Origin: Arthrobacter wenxiniae
GTDB lineage: Bacteria; Actinomycetota; Actinomycetes; Actinomycetales; Micrococcaceae
Assembly (NCBI RefSeq): GCF_013376105.1
Contig: NZ_JAAMFM010000004.1
Location: 1-64,000 of the forward strand
Direction: 5' to 3'
Length of the DNA: 64,000 bases
Positions within the stretch are counted from its first letter, which is position 1. Every line of letters begins with the position of its first letter. A model generated the notes under the pieces. It was given only the letters and a program-made list of their open reading frames with translations, was not told where the DNA came from and ran no database searches. The translations under genes and the position numbers were made by a program. Below, piece after piece: positions 16,344 to 24,623 of the stretch.

Positions 16344-16377
16344 GGCGGCACCTCCGGTCCTGGTCGCGGCAGGCGGG

Positions 16378-17367
16378 CTAGCCCGCCACCGTCCGTATAA
16401 AGGATTGTAGGCGCCGGTACACTTCCTGGGACTCCGGGAAGCGGAAGTCCTGCTGCCAGGTGTGTTCGGTGTTGGAGCGATCCCACCCGTACACCAGCTG
16501 GGCGACGGAGACGCCGTGGCGCTTGAGGCTGGCAATCAGGTTCAGGTTGGCCGAATAAAAAAAGTCCCGCTCCGAGGTGGTGATGAACACGGGCGGGCAG
16601 CGCGCGTCCAGCCACTCGATGGGAGACATGTAGTGGGCTGCCTGGCGCAGGGGCAGCCGCTCGCCGGCGCCGTCCTTCGGCATGAGCATGCGGATGAAGT
16701 TCAGGCTCAGCACGAAGCCGGGGTCGAAGAAGACGGAGAAGTCCGCCACGCTGCAGTGTTGCACCAGTCCCCTGAGGCTTGAGGGCGGCAGGGCGGGCGC
16801 CAGCCGGTAATGACGTGCCAGCAGGGGGCGGAACATGGCTGCCGTGATGAGCGCCGCGACCTGGCCGCCGGCGGAGTCGCCTCCCAGGACGACCCGGCGG
16901 GGGTCCCCGCCCAGGCGTTCGATGTTGCCGCGCACCCAGCCGAGCGCCGCGTTGGCATCCTGCAGGACGTGGCCCAGCTGGAAGCGGGGTGCCTTGCGGT
17001 AGTTGACGTTGACCACCACCACGCCGGCTGCGGCCTGGCGGGCGCAGTACTTGGTCAAGGGCGCCTTGTCGCCGGACGTCCAGCCCCCGCCGTGAAAATA
17101 GACGTACACGGGCAGCAGGCCGTCCCGCGCGGGGTCGGGCGCCATGACGTCGAGCCGTTGGGACGCGGCGTGGTGCCCCGCAAAGTCAATCTCGCGCCAG
17201 TGCCGCACGCCGGCAATGGGGTCCGCGTTGAACCGTGCCAGTTCCCGGCCGCTGACCGAGTGCATCAGCAGCCTCCAGGCCCAGACGGGCACACGGCGCA
17301 GCACCGCCCTGGCGCGCCTGCCAAAAGCAAAGGTGCCGCCGGATCCGCGTGGCCCAGAGCCCTCCAT
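16378..17367 (-). CDS. HSL-family alpha/beta hydrolase (esterase/lipase)
   Basis: A 329-residue hormone-sensitive-lipase-type esterase. The oxyanion YFHGGGW motif and the nucleophile GGDSAGGQ are visible, as are the acid loop FITTSERDFFYSANLN and the catalytic His of SNTEHTWQQDF. An N-terminal arginine-rich stretch and RRVPVWAWRLLMH precede the domain, perhaps for membrane association. The start is ATG 17367, after which MEGSGPRGSGG begins. It is a clear paralogue of the esterase at 22781-23791; long blocks such as SLNFIRMLMP and CPPVFITTSERDFFYS match. It diverges from the MFS gene over about 140 bp. Confidence 0.88.
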   Translation of the reverse strand: MEGSGPRGSGGTFAFGRRARAVLRRVPVWAWRLLMHSVSGRELARFNADPIAGVRHWREIDFAGHHAASQRLDVMAPDPARDGLLPVYVYFHGGGWTSGDKAPLTKYCARQAAAGVVVVNVNYRKAPRFQLGHVLQDANAALGWVRGNIERLGGDPRRVVLGGDSAGGQVAALITAAMFRPLLARHYRLAPALPPSSLRGLVQHCSVADFSVFFDPGFVLSLNFIRMLMPKDGAGERLPLRQAAHYMSPIEWLDARCPPVFITTSERDFFYSANLNLIASLKRHGVSVAQLVYGWDRSNTEHTWQQDFRFPESQEVYRRLQSFIRTVAG

Positions 17368-17505
17368 GGGACAAGGGTACGCCGGTGGACGGGGGCGTAC
17401 TGTGGAAAATATGAACGCGCTGGCAATCTTCATGGTGGGAAAGCCAATGCACCCCCGCCCAAAGCTCCTGAACGTCACCCGGTCAGGCCGAGACCGGGCT
17501 CGGAG

Positions 17506-18720
17506 GTGACCGGGTCCGACTGGATCCCTGCCGCGCACCCTGCGGGCGGGCCGCTGGACGGGCCGGCCCGCAGCGCCTTTTTGGCTGTCGTGACCACGGC
17601 CGCCTTCCTGACGTTTGCCCAGGCGTTCATGGTGGCGCCGATCCTGCCGCAACTTGCCACCGCCCTTGGCACGGACGTGGGCATCGTGGGACTGGCCGTC
17701 CCGGCCTACCTGATTCCTTACGGGCTGATGACCTTGTTTTGGGGGCCCCTGTCCGACCGCACCGGCCGGCGGCCCGTCATTCTAGGCTCCCTCGTGGTCT
17801 TTGCCATCTTGACGGCCGCAACCGCGCTGGCTGCAGGAGCACCGGCGTTCATCCTGATGCGCATGGCCACCGGCATTGCCGCCAGCGGCGTGGTCCCCAT
17901 TTCGCTGGTGTTGATCGGTGACGTCTTTCCCTTTGCCGAGCGTGGCCGCGCCCTGGGCTGGCTGTTTGGCGGCATGGCCGGCGGAATTGCCGTGGGCTCC
18001 ACCGTCGGCGCGCTGGCCGAACCCGCCCTCGGCTGGAATGGCCTGTTCCTGGCTTCCGGGTTGGCCGTCCTGCTCGTGGCGGGGCTCGCGGCCGCCCTTC
18101 TCCCGCGCCGGCAGCAGCCCCCGATCGGGCTGCCCTGGCGCACGGTGGCCGACGGCTACTGGCGGCTGCTGGCACACGCCAGGGGTTTGCGCACCTACAG
18201 CTATGTCCTGGTCAATGCCCTGCTCCACTCCGGCATCTACACCTGGCTGGGCGTCTATCTCGTCCAGCGCTTCGGCCTGGGCCCCGTCGGCGTCGGGCTG
18301 GCCCTGCTGGGGTACGGCGTGCCCGGCTTCCTCTTCGGCCCCCTCATCGGGCGCCTCGCCGACACCTTGGGCAGGGCACGCATCATTCCCACCGGCATGC
18401 TCGTGGCCGGCTCCTGTGCCCTGGTCCTGGCCGCGGATCCCCCGCTTCCCGTCGCGGTCACGGCCATCGCCGTCCTGTCCCTGGGGTACGACATGACCCA
18501 GCCGCTTTTTGGCGGCATCGTCACCGACTTCCCGGGCAGCACCGCCCAAGCCGTGGGGTTGATGGCCTTTGTCCTGTTCCTCGGCTTCGGCACCGGAAGC
18601 CTGGCGTTCCAGGCCGTCCTGGGCGCGGGATTCCCGCCCGCGTTTGCCGTCTTTGGGGCCTGTGCCCTTCTGGCCGCAGCCCTGGCCGTGCCGCTGTTCC
18701 GTCTCGAACGCCCGCAATGA
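17506..18720 (+). CDS. MFS transporter (drug-efflux type)
   Basis: A 404-residue, 12-helix major facilitator. The cytoplasmic loop 2-3 signature GPLSDRTGRRPVI is intact, followed by RMATGIAASGVVPISLVLIGDVFPFAERGRALG. The equivalent second-half motif is GPLIGRLADTLGRARII. This pattern fits DHA1-type exporters of drugs or sugars. The most upstream plausible start is GTG 17506, but its GGAG overlaps the start codon, so initiation here is uncertain. No other in-frame ATG or GTG lies between it and the first helix. It diverges from the esterase gene and is followed by an SRPBCC gene after 70 bp. Confidence 0.82.
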   Translation: MTGSDWIPAAHPAGGPLDGPARSAFLAVVTTAAFLTFAQAFMVAPILPQLATALGTDVGIVGLAVPAYLIPYGLMTLFWGPLSDRTGRRPVILGSLVVFAILTAATALAAGAPAFILMRMATGIAASGVVPISLVLIGDVFPFAERGRALGWLFGGMAGGIAVGSTVGALAEPALGWNGLFLASGLAVLLVAGLAAALLPRRQQPPIGLPWRTVADGYWRLLAHARGLRTYSYVLVNALLHSGIYTWLGVYLVQRFGLGPVGVGLALLGYGVPGFLFGPLIGRLADTLGRARIIPTGMLVAGSCALVLAADPPLPVAVTAIAVLSLGYDMTQPLFGGIVTDFPGSTAQAVGLMAFVLFLGFGTGSLAFQAVLGAGFPPAFAVFGACALLAAALAVPLFRLERPQ

Positions 18721-18790
18721 GGCGGGCCCTTTCGGAAATGGGATGGCGCAACGTAGTATTCGATCCCAGCCTGAACTGAAGGAGCCGGAC

Positions 18791-19228
18791 ATGGCGCACG
18801 CAGAAAACGAAGTGTTCATCAAACGCAATGCCCGCGACGTTTACGAATTTTTGGCCAACGGACTAAACAATCCGCTCTGGCGCACCGGAGTCTCCCAGGT
18901 GCGCCTCGCCAGCGGGCCGGCGGGAGACGTTGGTGCGGTGTACAGCCAGAGGATGGCAGGCCCCGGCGGACGGAGCATTGACGGCGACTACCAAATCAGC
19001 GTGGCGGAGCCGGGCGTGCGGCTGGGTTTCTTCGTGGTGGCCGGCCCCGCCCGGCCTGCCGGCAGCTTTGCCCTGACCGAGCACGACGCCGGCACCACTG
19101 TGTCCTTCAGCCTCACCCTGGAGCCCAAGGGGCTCATGAAGCTGATGGGTCCCATGATCACAAAAACAATGCAGGCGGAAGTGGCTCAGCTGGAAAACCT
19201 GAAACGCGTGCTGGAGGTTGAGCCCTAA
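18791..19228 (+). CDS. SRPBCC family protein
   Basis: A 145-residue START/Bet v1-like (SRPBCC) protein with a deep hydrophobic ligand cavity in the family. It begins NEVFIKRNARDVYEFLANGLNNPLW, has paired beta strands (DYQISVAEPGVRLGFFVV) and ends in the long amphipathic helix KLMGPMITKTMQAEVAQLENLKRVL. A GAAGGAG sits 7 nt before ATG 18791, which is preferred over the longer frame that overlaps the MFS gene. The ligand is unknown. Confidence 0.85.
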   Translation: MAHAENEVFIKRNARDVYEFLANGLNNPLWRTGVSQVRLASGPAGDVGAVYSQRMAGPGGRSIDGDYQISVAEPGVRLGFFVVAGPARPAGSFALTEHDAGTTVSFSLTLEPKGLMKLMGPMITKTMQAEVAQLENLKRVLEVEP

Positions 19229-19320
19229 CTGACAGTGCGGCAACGAATGCGCAGCCGTTCAGGCAGGGTGCGGGACCTGCCCTTCACCATGGACAGGCGC
19301 GAGCGGGATGGGACCGGGGG

Positions 19321-19665
19321 CTACGCGGCCTTCGGGCGCCAGATGCCGAAGCGGTTTCCCTGGGGGTCAACCAGGTGGGCGAACTCGATGGCGCCATTGT
19401 CCACGAGGGGGACGGCCACCGTGGCCCCCAGGCCCACGGCCTTCTCAATGCCCGCGGCGACGTCCTCGACCTGGACGTAGAAAATGGCCCAGGTCGCGCC
19501 GTCCGTGGCGGAGGTGTCCCACAGGCCCCCGCGCTGGCCGTCGACCATGCTGTAGCGGGCCTCCGACGGCGGCCCCACGGGCCAGTCGAACAGGCCCGAA
19601 TAGAAGGCCGTGCTCGCCTCGGGGTCTGGTGTTCCGATTTCAAAATAGTTGACGGAATTGGACAT
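19321..19665 (-). CDS. VOC family protein (glyoxalase/bleomycin-resistance fold)
   Basis: A 114-residue protein with two beta-alpha-beta-beta-beta units of the vicinal-oxygen-chelate fold: VNYFEIGTPDPEASTAFYSGLFDWPVG at the start and FAHLVDPQGNRFGIWRP at the end, including the metal-site Glu region. Such stand-alone proteins are often dimeric lyases or binding proteins. The start is ATG 19665, since MSNSVNYFEIGTPDPE matches the family; a longer frame to 19824 has no similarity. It converges with the SRPBCC gene and diverges from the old yellow enzyme gene. Confidence 0.86.
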   Translation of the reverse strand: MSNSVNYFEIGTPDPEASTAFYSGLFDWPVGPPSEARYSMVDGQRGGLWDTSATDGATWAIFYVQVEDVAAGIEKAVGLGATVAVPLVDNGAIEFAHLVDPQGNRFGIWRPKAA

Positions 19666-19824
19666 GGTGCACCTTCCGGGACCGGGGATTGACGTGTACC
19701 CCTCCAGCTTCGTCCCGCGCGGGAACCGGCACAAGGGATCGACGAGAGCGAAGTGTTGGGGAATAGCGGGGACGGCGCCCGGTGTTGCCCACAGAGCAAC
19801 CCTTCCCAACCTTTGGAGCTGCAC

Positions 19825-20898
19825 GTGAACTTGTTTTCCCCCGTCACCTTCGGCGACCTTGAGCTGGCCAACCGGCTCGTCATGGCCCCGCTCACCCGCT
19901 CACGTTCCGGCCGCGACGGCGTCCCCGGGGACGACGTCGTCGAATACTACCGCCAGCGCGCGTCCATGGGAATGCTGGTCAGCGAGGGCACTTATCCGAG
20001 CTTTGCGGGCCAGGCGTTCGTGCGCCAGCCCGGACTGGTGACGGAGGAACACATTGCCGGCTGGAAGCGCGTCACGGACGCCGTCCACGCAGATGGCGGC
20101 CTCATCATCGCCCAGGTCATGCACTCCGGGCGCGTCACCCATCCGGCCACCACCGGCGGGCGCGAGGTGGTCGCCCCCAGCGCCATCGCGATCGACGGCG
20201 CCACCCGCAGCTATGACGGCAAGCTCCCCTACCCCGTGCCGCACGCCCTTACCGCGGGCGAGCTGCCGGCCGTCATGCAGGAGTTCGTGCAGGGCTGCCG
20301 CAACGCCATGGCGGCGGGTTTCGACGGCGTGGAGCTGCACGGCGCCAACGGTTACCTGCTGCACGAGTTCCTGGCGCCGTCCGCCAACCACCGCACCGAC
20401 GGATATGGCGGCTCGCCGGAAAACCGGGCCCGCTTCGTCATCGAGACCGTGGCCGCGGTTGCCACAGCCATCGGCGCCGGCCGGACCTGGCTGCGCATCT
20501 CCCCTGAACACAACGTCCAGGGCGCCCTCGAAACCGATCCCGCGGACACGCTCGCCACCTACCGGGCGCTCGTCGACGGCATCGCCCCGCTCGGCCTGGC
20601 CGGCCTGAGCATCCTGCACCGGGACCCGTCGGGGCCGCTGGTGCAGGAACTGCGCTCACGCTTCGGCGGCCCGTTCCTGGTCAACACCGGCTTCGGCACG
20701 GTCACCACGCTCGAGGACGCGCGGGCGGTGGCCGGCAACGGGTGGGGCGACGCCGTGGTGGTGGGCCGCCCCGCGCTGGCCAACCCGGACCTGGTCCGGC
20801 GCTGGAGCGAGGGGCTCCCCCTCAACGAACCCGACCACACCACGTTCTACACCGAAGGCCCCGCGGGATACACCGACTACCCGTTCTGGGAAAACTAA
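19825..20898 (+). CDS. Old yellow enzyme family alkene reductase (NADH:flavin oxidoreductase)
   Basis: A 357-residue FMN-dependent TIM-barrel enzyme that reduces activated C=C bonds, and in relatives nitrate esters. It starts with GTG 19825 (VNLFSPVTFGDLELANRLVMAPLTRSR), with TTGGAG 9 nt upstream. Family landmarks are IIAQVMHSGRVTHP, the substrate-binding FDGVELHGANGYLLHEFLAPSAN, the RTDGYGGSPENRARF loop, and the phosphate-binding end VVGRPALANPDL. All are intact. A strong hairpin at 20930-20967 closes the transcript. Confidence 0.92.
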   Translation: MNLFSPVTFGDLELANRLVMAPLTRSRSGRDGVPGDDVVEYYRQRASMGMLVSEGTYPSFAGQAFVRQPGLVTEEHIAGWKRVTDAVHADGGLIIAQVMHSGRVTHPATTGGREVVAPSAIAIDGATRSYDGKLPYPVPHALTAGELPAVMQEFVQGCRNAMAAGFDGVELHGANGYLLHEFLAPSANHRTDGYGGSPENRARFVIETVAAVATAIGAGRTWLRISPEHNVQGALETDPADTLATYRALVDGIAPLGLAGLSILHRDPSGPLVQELRSRFGGPFLVNTGFGTVTTLEDARAVAGNGWGDAVVVGRPALANPDLVRRWSEGLPLNEPDHTTFYTEGPAGYTDYPFWEN

Positions 20899-20929
20899 AA
20901 CCATCGGATCGCACCCTGAGGTGCCAAAC

Positions 20930-20967
20930 GTTCGACGGCGGCACCTCCCGGGGTGCCGTCGTCGAAC
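20930..20967 (+). terminator. Stem-loop terminator after the old yellow enzyme gene
   Basis: A 16-bp arm GTTCGACGGCGGCACC (20930-20945) pairs with 20952-20967 with one G-T mismatch around a 6-nt loop. It is positioned 31 bp after the stop. There is no U-run, as is common in actinobacteria. Confidence 0.75.
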
Positions 20968-21064
20968 TTCTGCATGCACAGCCGTTCCTGCGGCGCAAGT
21001 CGAGGACGCAACAAAGGGAAATATTCCTTAACCATTTCGGCCCGACTGGGGGCACGCTGGGTAT

Positions 21065-22087
21065 ATGAGCACAACACGCACCTCGGTCCCGGTCCTGGAC
21101 CTTTCCGCCGCCCGCAACCCTGACGGCACCTTCACCGCGGACTTCATCGACACCCTCCGCGACGCCGCACACAATGTGGGCTTCTTCCAGGTCACCAACT
21201 ACGGCGCCGCGCCCGGTCAGGCCCGGGCGCTCCTGGACACGGTGGCAGGCTTCTTCCGCCTGCCGCTGGAGCAGCGCCTAGAACTGGACAACCGCACCTC
21301 CGCCCAGTTCCGCGGCTACACGCGGCTCGGCACCGAGATCACCCGGGGCCGCGCCGACTCCCGCGAGCAGATCGACTTCGGCCCGGACCGCGAGCCGCTT
21401 GCCCACGTCCCGGCGGACAAGCTCTTCCTGCGCCTGCAGGGGCGCAACCAGTGGCCGGCCGGCTACCCGGAGCTGGAACAGGCCGCCGAACGCTGGGCCC
21501 GGCTCATGTCCGGGATAGGCGCGGACCTGCTGGCCGGCATCAGCGTTGCCCTGGGCCTGCCGGAGGGCTACTTTGCCGAACCGTTTGCGGACACGCCGGC
21601 CTGGATGGGGAAACTGGTCCACTACGTGGGCGGCCAGGTGCCGGAGGCCGGCACGCAGGGCGTGGGCTCGCACGCCGACTACGGCTTCGTGACGCTGCTG
21701 CTGCAGGACCAGGTGGGCGGACTGGAAGTCCAGCCCCACGGGCAGAAGGAATGGATCGCCGTTGATCCCCTGCCCGGCGCCCTGGTGGTGAACCTGGGCG
21801 AGATGCTTGAGGTCGCCACGAACGGCTACCTCATGGCCACCATCCACCGCGTCACCGCTCCCCCGCCCGGCGTGGACCGGTACTCGGTGCCGTTCTTCTG
21901 GTCCCCGCGCCTGGACGCCGTCATCGACACCGTGCCGCTGCCGCCGGAACTGGCGGCCGACGCCCGCGGCGTCAGCGACGACCCCCAGAACCCCATGTTG
22001 TCCTCCTACGGAGCCAACGTGCTGAAGGGCTGGGTGCGCGCGCACCCGCAGACGGCGGCCATCCACTACCCGGAACTCGGGGGGTAG
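21065..22087 (+). CDS. Isopenicillin-N-synthase-like 2-oxoglutarate/Fe(II) oxygenase
   Basis: A 340-residue non-haem iron dioxygenase. The facial triad is HAD in GSHADYGFVTLLLQ plus the later His in MATIHRVTAPPPG. The co-substrate-binding RYSVPFF (RxS) follows. The N-terminal VPVLDLSAARNPDG and VGFFQVTNYG belong to the DIOX_N domain. Despite the family name, genuine isopenicillin N synthases are one member of a large group and nothing nearby points to beta-lactams. The DUF1684 gene begins 6 bp after the stop, so the pair is almost certainly cotranscribed. Confidence 0.9.
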   Translation: MSTTRTSVPVLDLSAARNPDGTFTADFIDTLRDAAHNVGFFQVTNYGAAPGQARALLDTVAGFFRLPLEQRLELDNRTSAQFRGYTRLGTEITRGRADSREQIDFGPDREPLAHVPADKLFLRLQGRNQWPAGYPELEQAAERWARLMSGIGADLLAGISVALGLPEGYFAEPFADTPAWMGKLVHYVGGQVPEAGTQGVGSHADYGFVTLLLQDQVGGLEVQPHGQKEWIAVDPLPGALVVNLGEMLEVATNGYLMATIHRVTAPPPGVDRYSVPFFWSPRLDAVIDTVPLPPELAADARGVSDDPQNPMLSSYGANVLKGWVRAHPQTAAIHYPELGG

Positions 22088-22093
22088 CCGGCC

Positions 22094-22765
22094 ATGGGCG
22101 GCGACTCGGACACCGCGCCGGGAACTCCGGCCGTTGCCGTCATGGACTGGCGGCTGCGCACCTTCGAGCTCTATGCCGCAGTCCGCGCCAAGGCCGGGGC
22201 CGACGGGCCCGCGGCTTCCCATGCGCTGTGGGTCCGCGGGCGGGACGCCATGTTCGCCACCCACCCTGCGTCGGCACTGGGCGCGCAGGAAAAGGCCCGC
22301 TTCACAGGCCTGCCGGTGGCCGCCTACGACCCCGCGTTCCGCTTTGAGTGCCGGCTGTCCCCCGAGGGCGCCGGGGAGGAAATGCTGGTCCGGACCGGCA
22401 CCGACGGCACGGTGCCGTTCGAACGGCTCGGCACCTTCCACGTCCCCGGGGCCGGATCCCTGGCCGCCTGGCTGCTGCGCGGCTACGGCGGCGGCATCTT
22501 TGTCCCGTTCCGGGATGCCGGCTCGGGGAGGCCGGGCGGCAGCTACGGCGCGGGCCGCTACCTGCTGGACACCATCAAGGGGGCCTTCCTGGGGCAGGCG
22601 GGGGGCACCTTCACGCTGGACTTCAACTTCGCCTACAACCCGTCGTGCGCCTACGACGAAGCGTGGGCGTGTCCGCTGCCCGGGCCTGCCAACAGGCTCC
22701 CCGCGGCCATCCCCGTGGGCGAGCTGTACCGCCCGGAGCTGGGCGGCCACCCCGCCGGGCCGTGA
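22094..22765 (+). CDS. DUF1684 domain-containing protein
   Basis: A 223-residue protein of the DUF1684 family, function unknown. The N-terminal helix DWRLRTFELYAAVR and the repeat-free beta-rich body lead to the highly conserved C-terminal block: YGAGRYLLDTIKGAF, TLDFNFAYNPSCAYDEAWACPLP and NRLPAAIPVGE. The conserved Cys pair in that block could bind metal. The start is ATG 22094, 6 bp after the oxygenase stop. Confidence 0.87.
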   Translation: MGGDSDTAPGTPAVAVMDWRLRTFELYAAVRAKAGADGPAASHALWVRGRDAMFATHPASALGAQEKARFTGLPVAAYDPAFRFECRLSPEGAGEEMLVRTGTDGTVPFERLGTFHVPGAGSLAAWLLRGYGGGIFVPFRDAGSGRPGGSYGAGRYLLDTIKGAFLGQAGGTFTLDFNFAYNPSCAYDEAWACPLPGPANRLPAAIPVGELYRPELGGHPAGP

Positions 22766-22780
22766 TTGAACGGTGTTGGC

Positions 22781-23791
22781 TTAGGCCGTCACTTTGCTGA
22801 TGAAAGACTGCAGGCGGCCGTAGACCTCCTGCGATTCCGGATAGCGGAAGTTCTGCTGCCATGTGTGCTCCGTGTTGGTGTTCTTCCAGCCGTAAACCAT
22901 GGAGTCGACGGGAACCCCGTGCTGGTCCAGCCTGTGGATGAAGTTGATGTTGGAGGAATAGAAGAAGTCCCGCTCGGACGTCGTGATGAACACTGGCGGG
23001 CACCGGGAGTCGAGCCACTCGATGGGCGACATGTAGCGCGACTCCTCACGCAGCCTGTGCTTCGCCATCCCCCCGGCCCTTCGTTGGCCGCCATGGGGCA
23101 GAAGCATGCGGATGAAGTTCAGGCTCAGCACAAAACCCTTGTCGAAGAACACGGAGAAATCGACAATGCTGCAATGCTGCACCAGGCCCCTGAGGGAGGT
23201 GGCTGGCAAGGCCGGTATCAGTGCGTAGTGTTCGGCAAGTTCCGGCCGGAACGTGGCCGCCGCCGTGAGCGCGGAAATCTGCCCTCCCGCGGAGTCCCCA
23301 CCCAGCACAATCCGCTGGGCGTCCCCGCCAAACTCACGAATGTGGAGGCCCACCCAGGCAAGCGCCTCGTTGGCGTCCTCCAGGACGTGGCCCAGGTGAA
23401 AGTGCGGTGCCATGCGGTAGTTCAGGTTGACCACCACCAGGCCGAATGCGGCCTGGCTGGCGCAGTACTTCGTCAGTGACGCCTTGTCCCCGGACGTCCA
23501 CCCGCCGCCGTGAAAGTAGATGTACACGGGCAGCCGGCCCTCCGCTGTGCGGCCGCCGGCCGGGGCGATGACGTCCAGCCGGTGCCAGCGGATGTGGTCG
23601 CCCACGAAGTCGATGTCGTCCCAGTGCCGCACGCCGGAGACGGGCTCCAGGTTCAGATGCTGCCGCTCCCCCTTGCTGATCGTGTGCATGTACACGCGCC
23701 ACGCCCATACAGGAACGCGGCGCAATGCCCCCCTGGCCCTGCGGCCGGCGGCAAACGCGCTGCGGGATTCATCGTGAACCCGGTCACCCAT
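22781..23791 (-). CDS. HSL-family alpha/beta hydrolase (esterase), paralogue of the one at 16378
   Basis: A 336-residue hormone-sensitive-lipase-type esterase. Catalytic and oxyanion elements are YFHGGGW, LGGDSAGGQ, FITTSERDFFYSSN and TNTEHTWQQNF. It shares gene length, N-terminal RRVPVWAWRVYMH and most sequence blocks with the esterase 5.4 kb upstream, including at DNA level, so it is a duplicate. Compared with it, there are small insertions near HGGQRRAGGMAKHRLREESRYMSPIEW. It converges with the DUF1684 gene and diverges from the SDR gene. Substrate unknown. Confidence 0.9.
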   Translation of the reverse strand: MGDRVHDESRSAFAAGRRARGALRRVPVWAWRVYMHTISKGERQHLNLEPVSGVRHWDDIDFVGDHIRWHRLDVIAPAGGRTAEGRLPVYIYFHGGGWTSGDKASLTKYCASQAAFGLVVVNLNYRMAPHFHLGHVLEDANEALAWVGLHIREFGGDAQRIVLGGDSAGGQISALTAAATFRPELAEHYALIPALPATSLRGLVQHCSIVDFSVFFDKGFVLSLNFIRMLLPHGGQRRAGGMAKHRLREESRYMSPIEWLDSRCPPVFITTSERDFFYSSNINFIHRLDQHGVPVDSMVYGWKNTNTEHTWQQNFRYPESQEVYGRLQSFISKVTA

Positions 23792-23846
23792 ACACCAAGG
23801 TTAAGCCCGCGCACCGGGTTGCGGCTGAAGAATCCAGGCTGCCTCT

Positions 23847-23886
23847 TTGTTTTGTGTGCCGCCGGATCTATCGTGTGGTGCACCAC
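23847..23886 (+). promoter_or_regulatory. Candidate promoter and operator of the SDR gene
   Basis: TTGTTT at 23847-23852, a 16-bp spacer and TATCGT at 23869-23874 resemble a sigma-70-type promoter. Immediately downstream is a perfect 12-bp palindrome GTGGTGCACCAC (23875-23886) where a repressor could block the start site. The SDR Shine-Dalgarno AAGGAG follows at 23890. Based on pattern only. Confidence 0.35.
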
Positions 23887-23902
23887 CACAAGGAGCATCC
23901 CC

Positions 23903-24610
23903 ATGATCGTCAAAGGCAAGGTCGCACTCGTCACCGGCGCCTCAAGCGGCATCGGGCGTGCCCTGGCCAGGCTGCTGGCCGCCGGCGGCGCCAACACCGC
24001 GCTGTCGGCACGGTCGGCGGGCCCGCTGGAACAGCTGTCCGGCGAGCTGCCAGGCTCCCTGGCGGTGCCGGCCGACATGCGCGACGAGGGCGCCGTCCGC
24101 CACATGGTGGAGGCGGCGTACAGCCATTTTGGACGGATCGACATCCTGGTCAACAACGCGGGCCGGGCCCTGCACGGAGCGCTCACCGGGGTTGACGCGG
24201 CGGAATACAGGGACCTGCTCGACCTCCACGTGGTGGGCCCGCTGCTGGCCATGCAAACGGTGGTGCCGCTGATGAGGGGGCACGGCGGCGGGGTGATCGT
24301 CAACGTCAGTTCGGGAACCACGCTGCTCACGCTGCCCGGTGTGGGGGCGTACTCCTCCAGCAAGCATGCGCTGAACAGCCTGAGCAAGGTGGCACGCAGG
24401 GAACTGGCTGCCGAGAACATCAGCGTCTGCCTGGTCTACCCGTTTGTCACCGCGACCAATTTGGGCGGCGGCGCCGCGGCCCGGGGACCGGCCGGAACGG
24501 ATCTGGTGCCGGACACGGCAGAGTACGCCGCCGCCCTGGTCCTGGACGCAATCGAAAGCGAACGGGAGGACACCTACGCCGCGAAGGTGCCCGGCGGACG
24601 CCCCGGCTGA
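23903..24610 (+). CDS. SDR family NAD(P)-dependent oxidoreductase
   Basis: A 235-residue short-chain dehydrogenase. TGASSGIGRALARLL binds the cofactor, NNAGRALHG follows, and NVSSGTTLLTLPGVGAYSSSKHAL contains the Ser, Tyr and Lys catalytic residues. The start is ATG 23903 with AAGGAG 8 nt upstream; a frame extending further upstream lies under the divergent esterase gene. It faces the CrtI-like oxidoreductase gene with a 13-bp gap. Confidence 0.9.
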   Translation: MIVKGKVALVTGASSGIGRALARLLAAGGANTALSARSAGPLEQLSGELPGSLAVPADMRDEGAVRHMVEAAYSHFGRIDILVNNAGRALHGALTGVDAAEYRDLLDLHVVGPLLAMQTVVPLMRGHGGGVIVNVSSGTTLLTLPGVGAYSSSKHALNSLSKVARRELAAENISVCLVYPFVTATNLGGGAAARGPAGTDLVPDTAEYAAALVLDAIESEREDTYAAKVPGGRPG

Positions 24611-24623
24611 CCGGCGGCTTGAG

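Noticed and set aside
21065-22087. Beta-lactam biosynthesis from the isopenicillin-N-synthase-like gene
   Set aside because: No ACV synthetase or other cluster genes lie nearby; family name alone does not support it.
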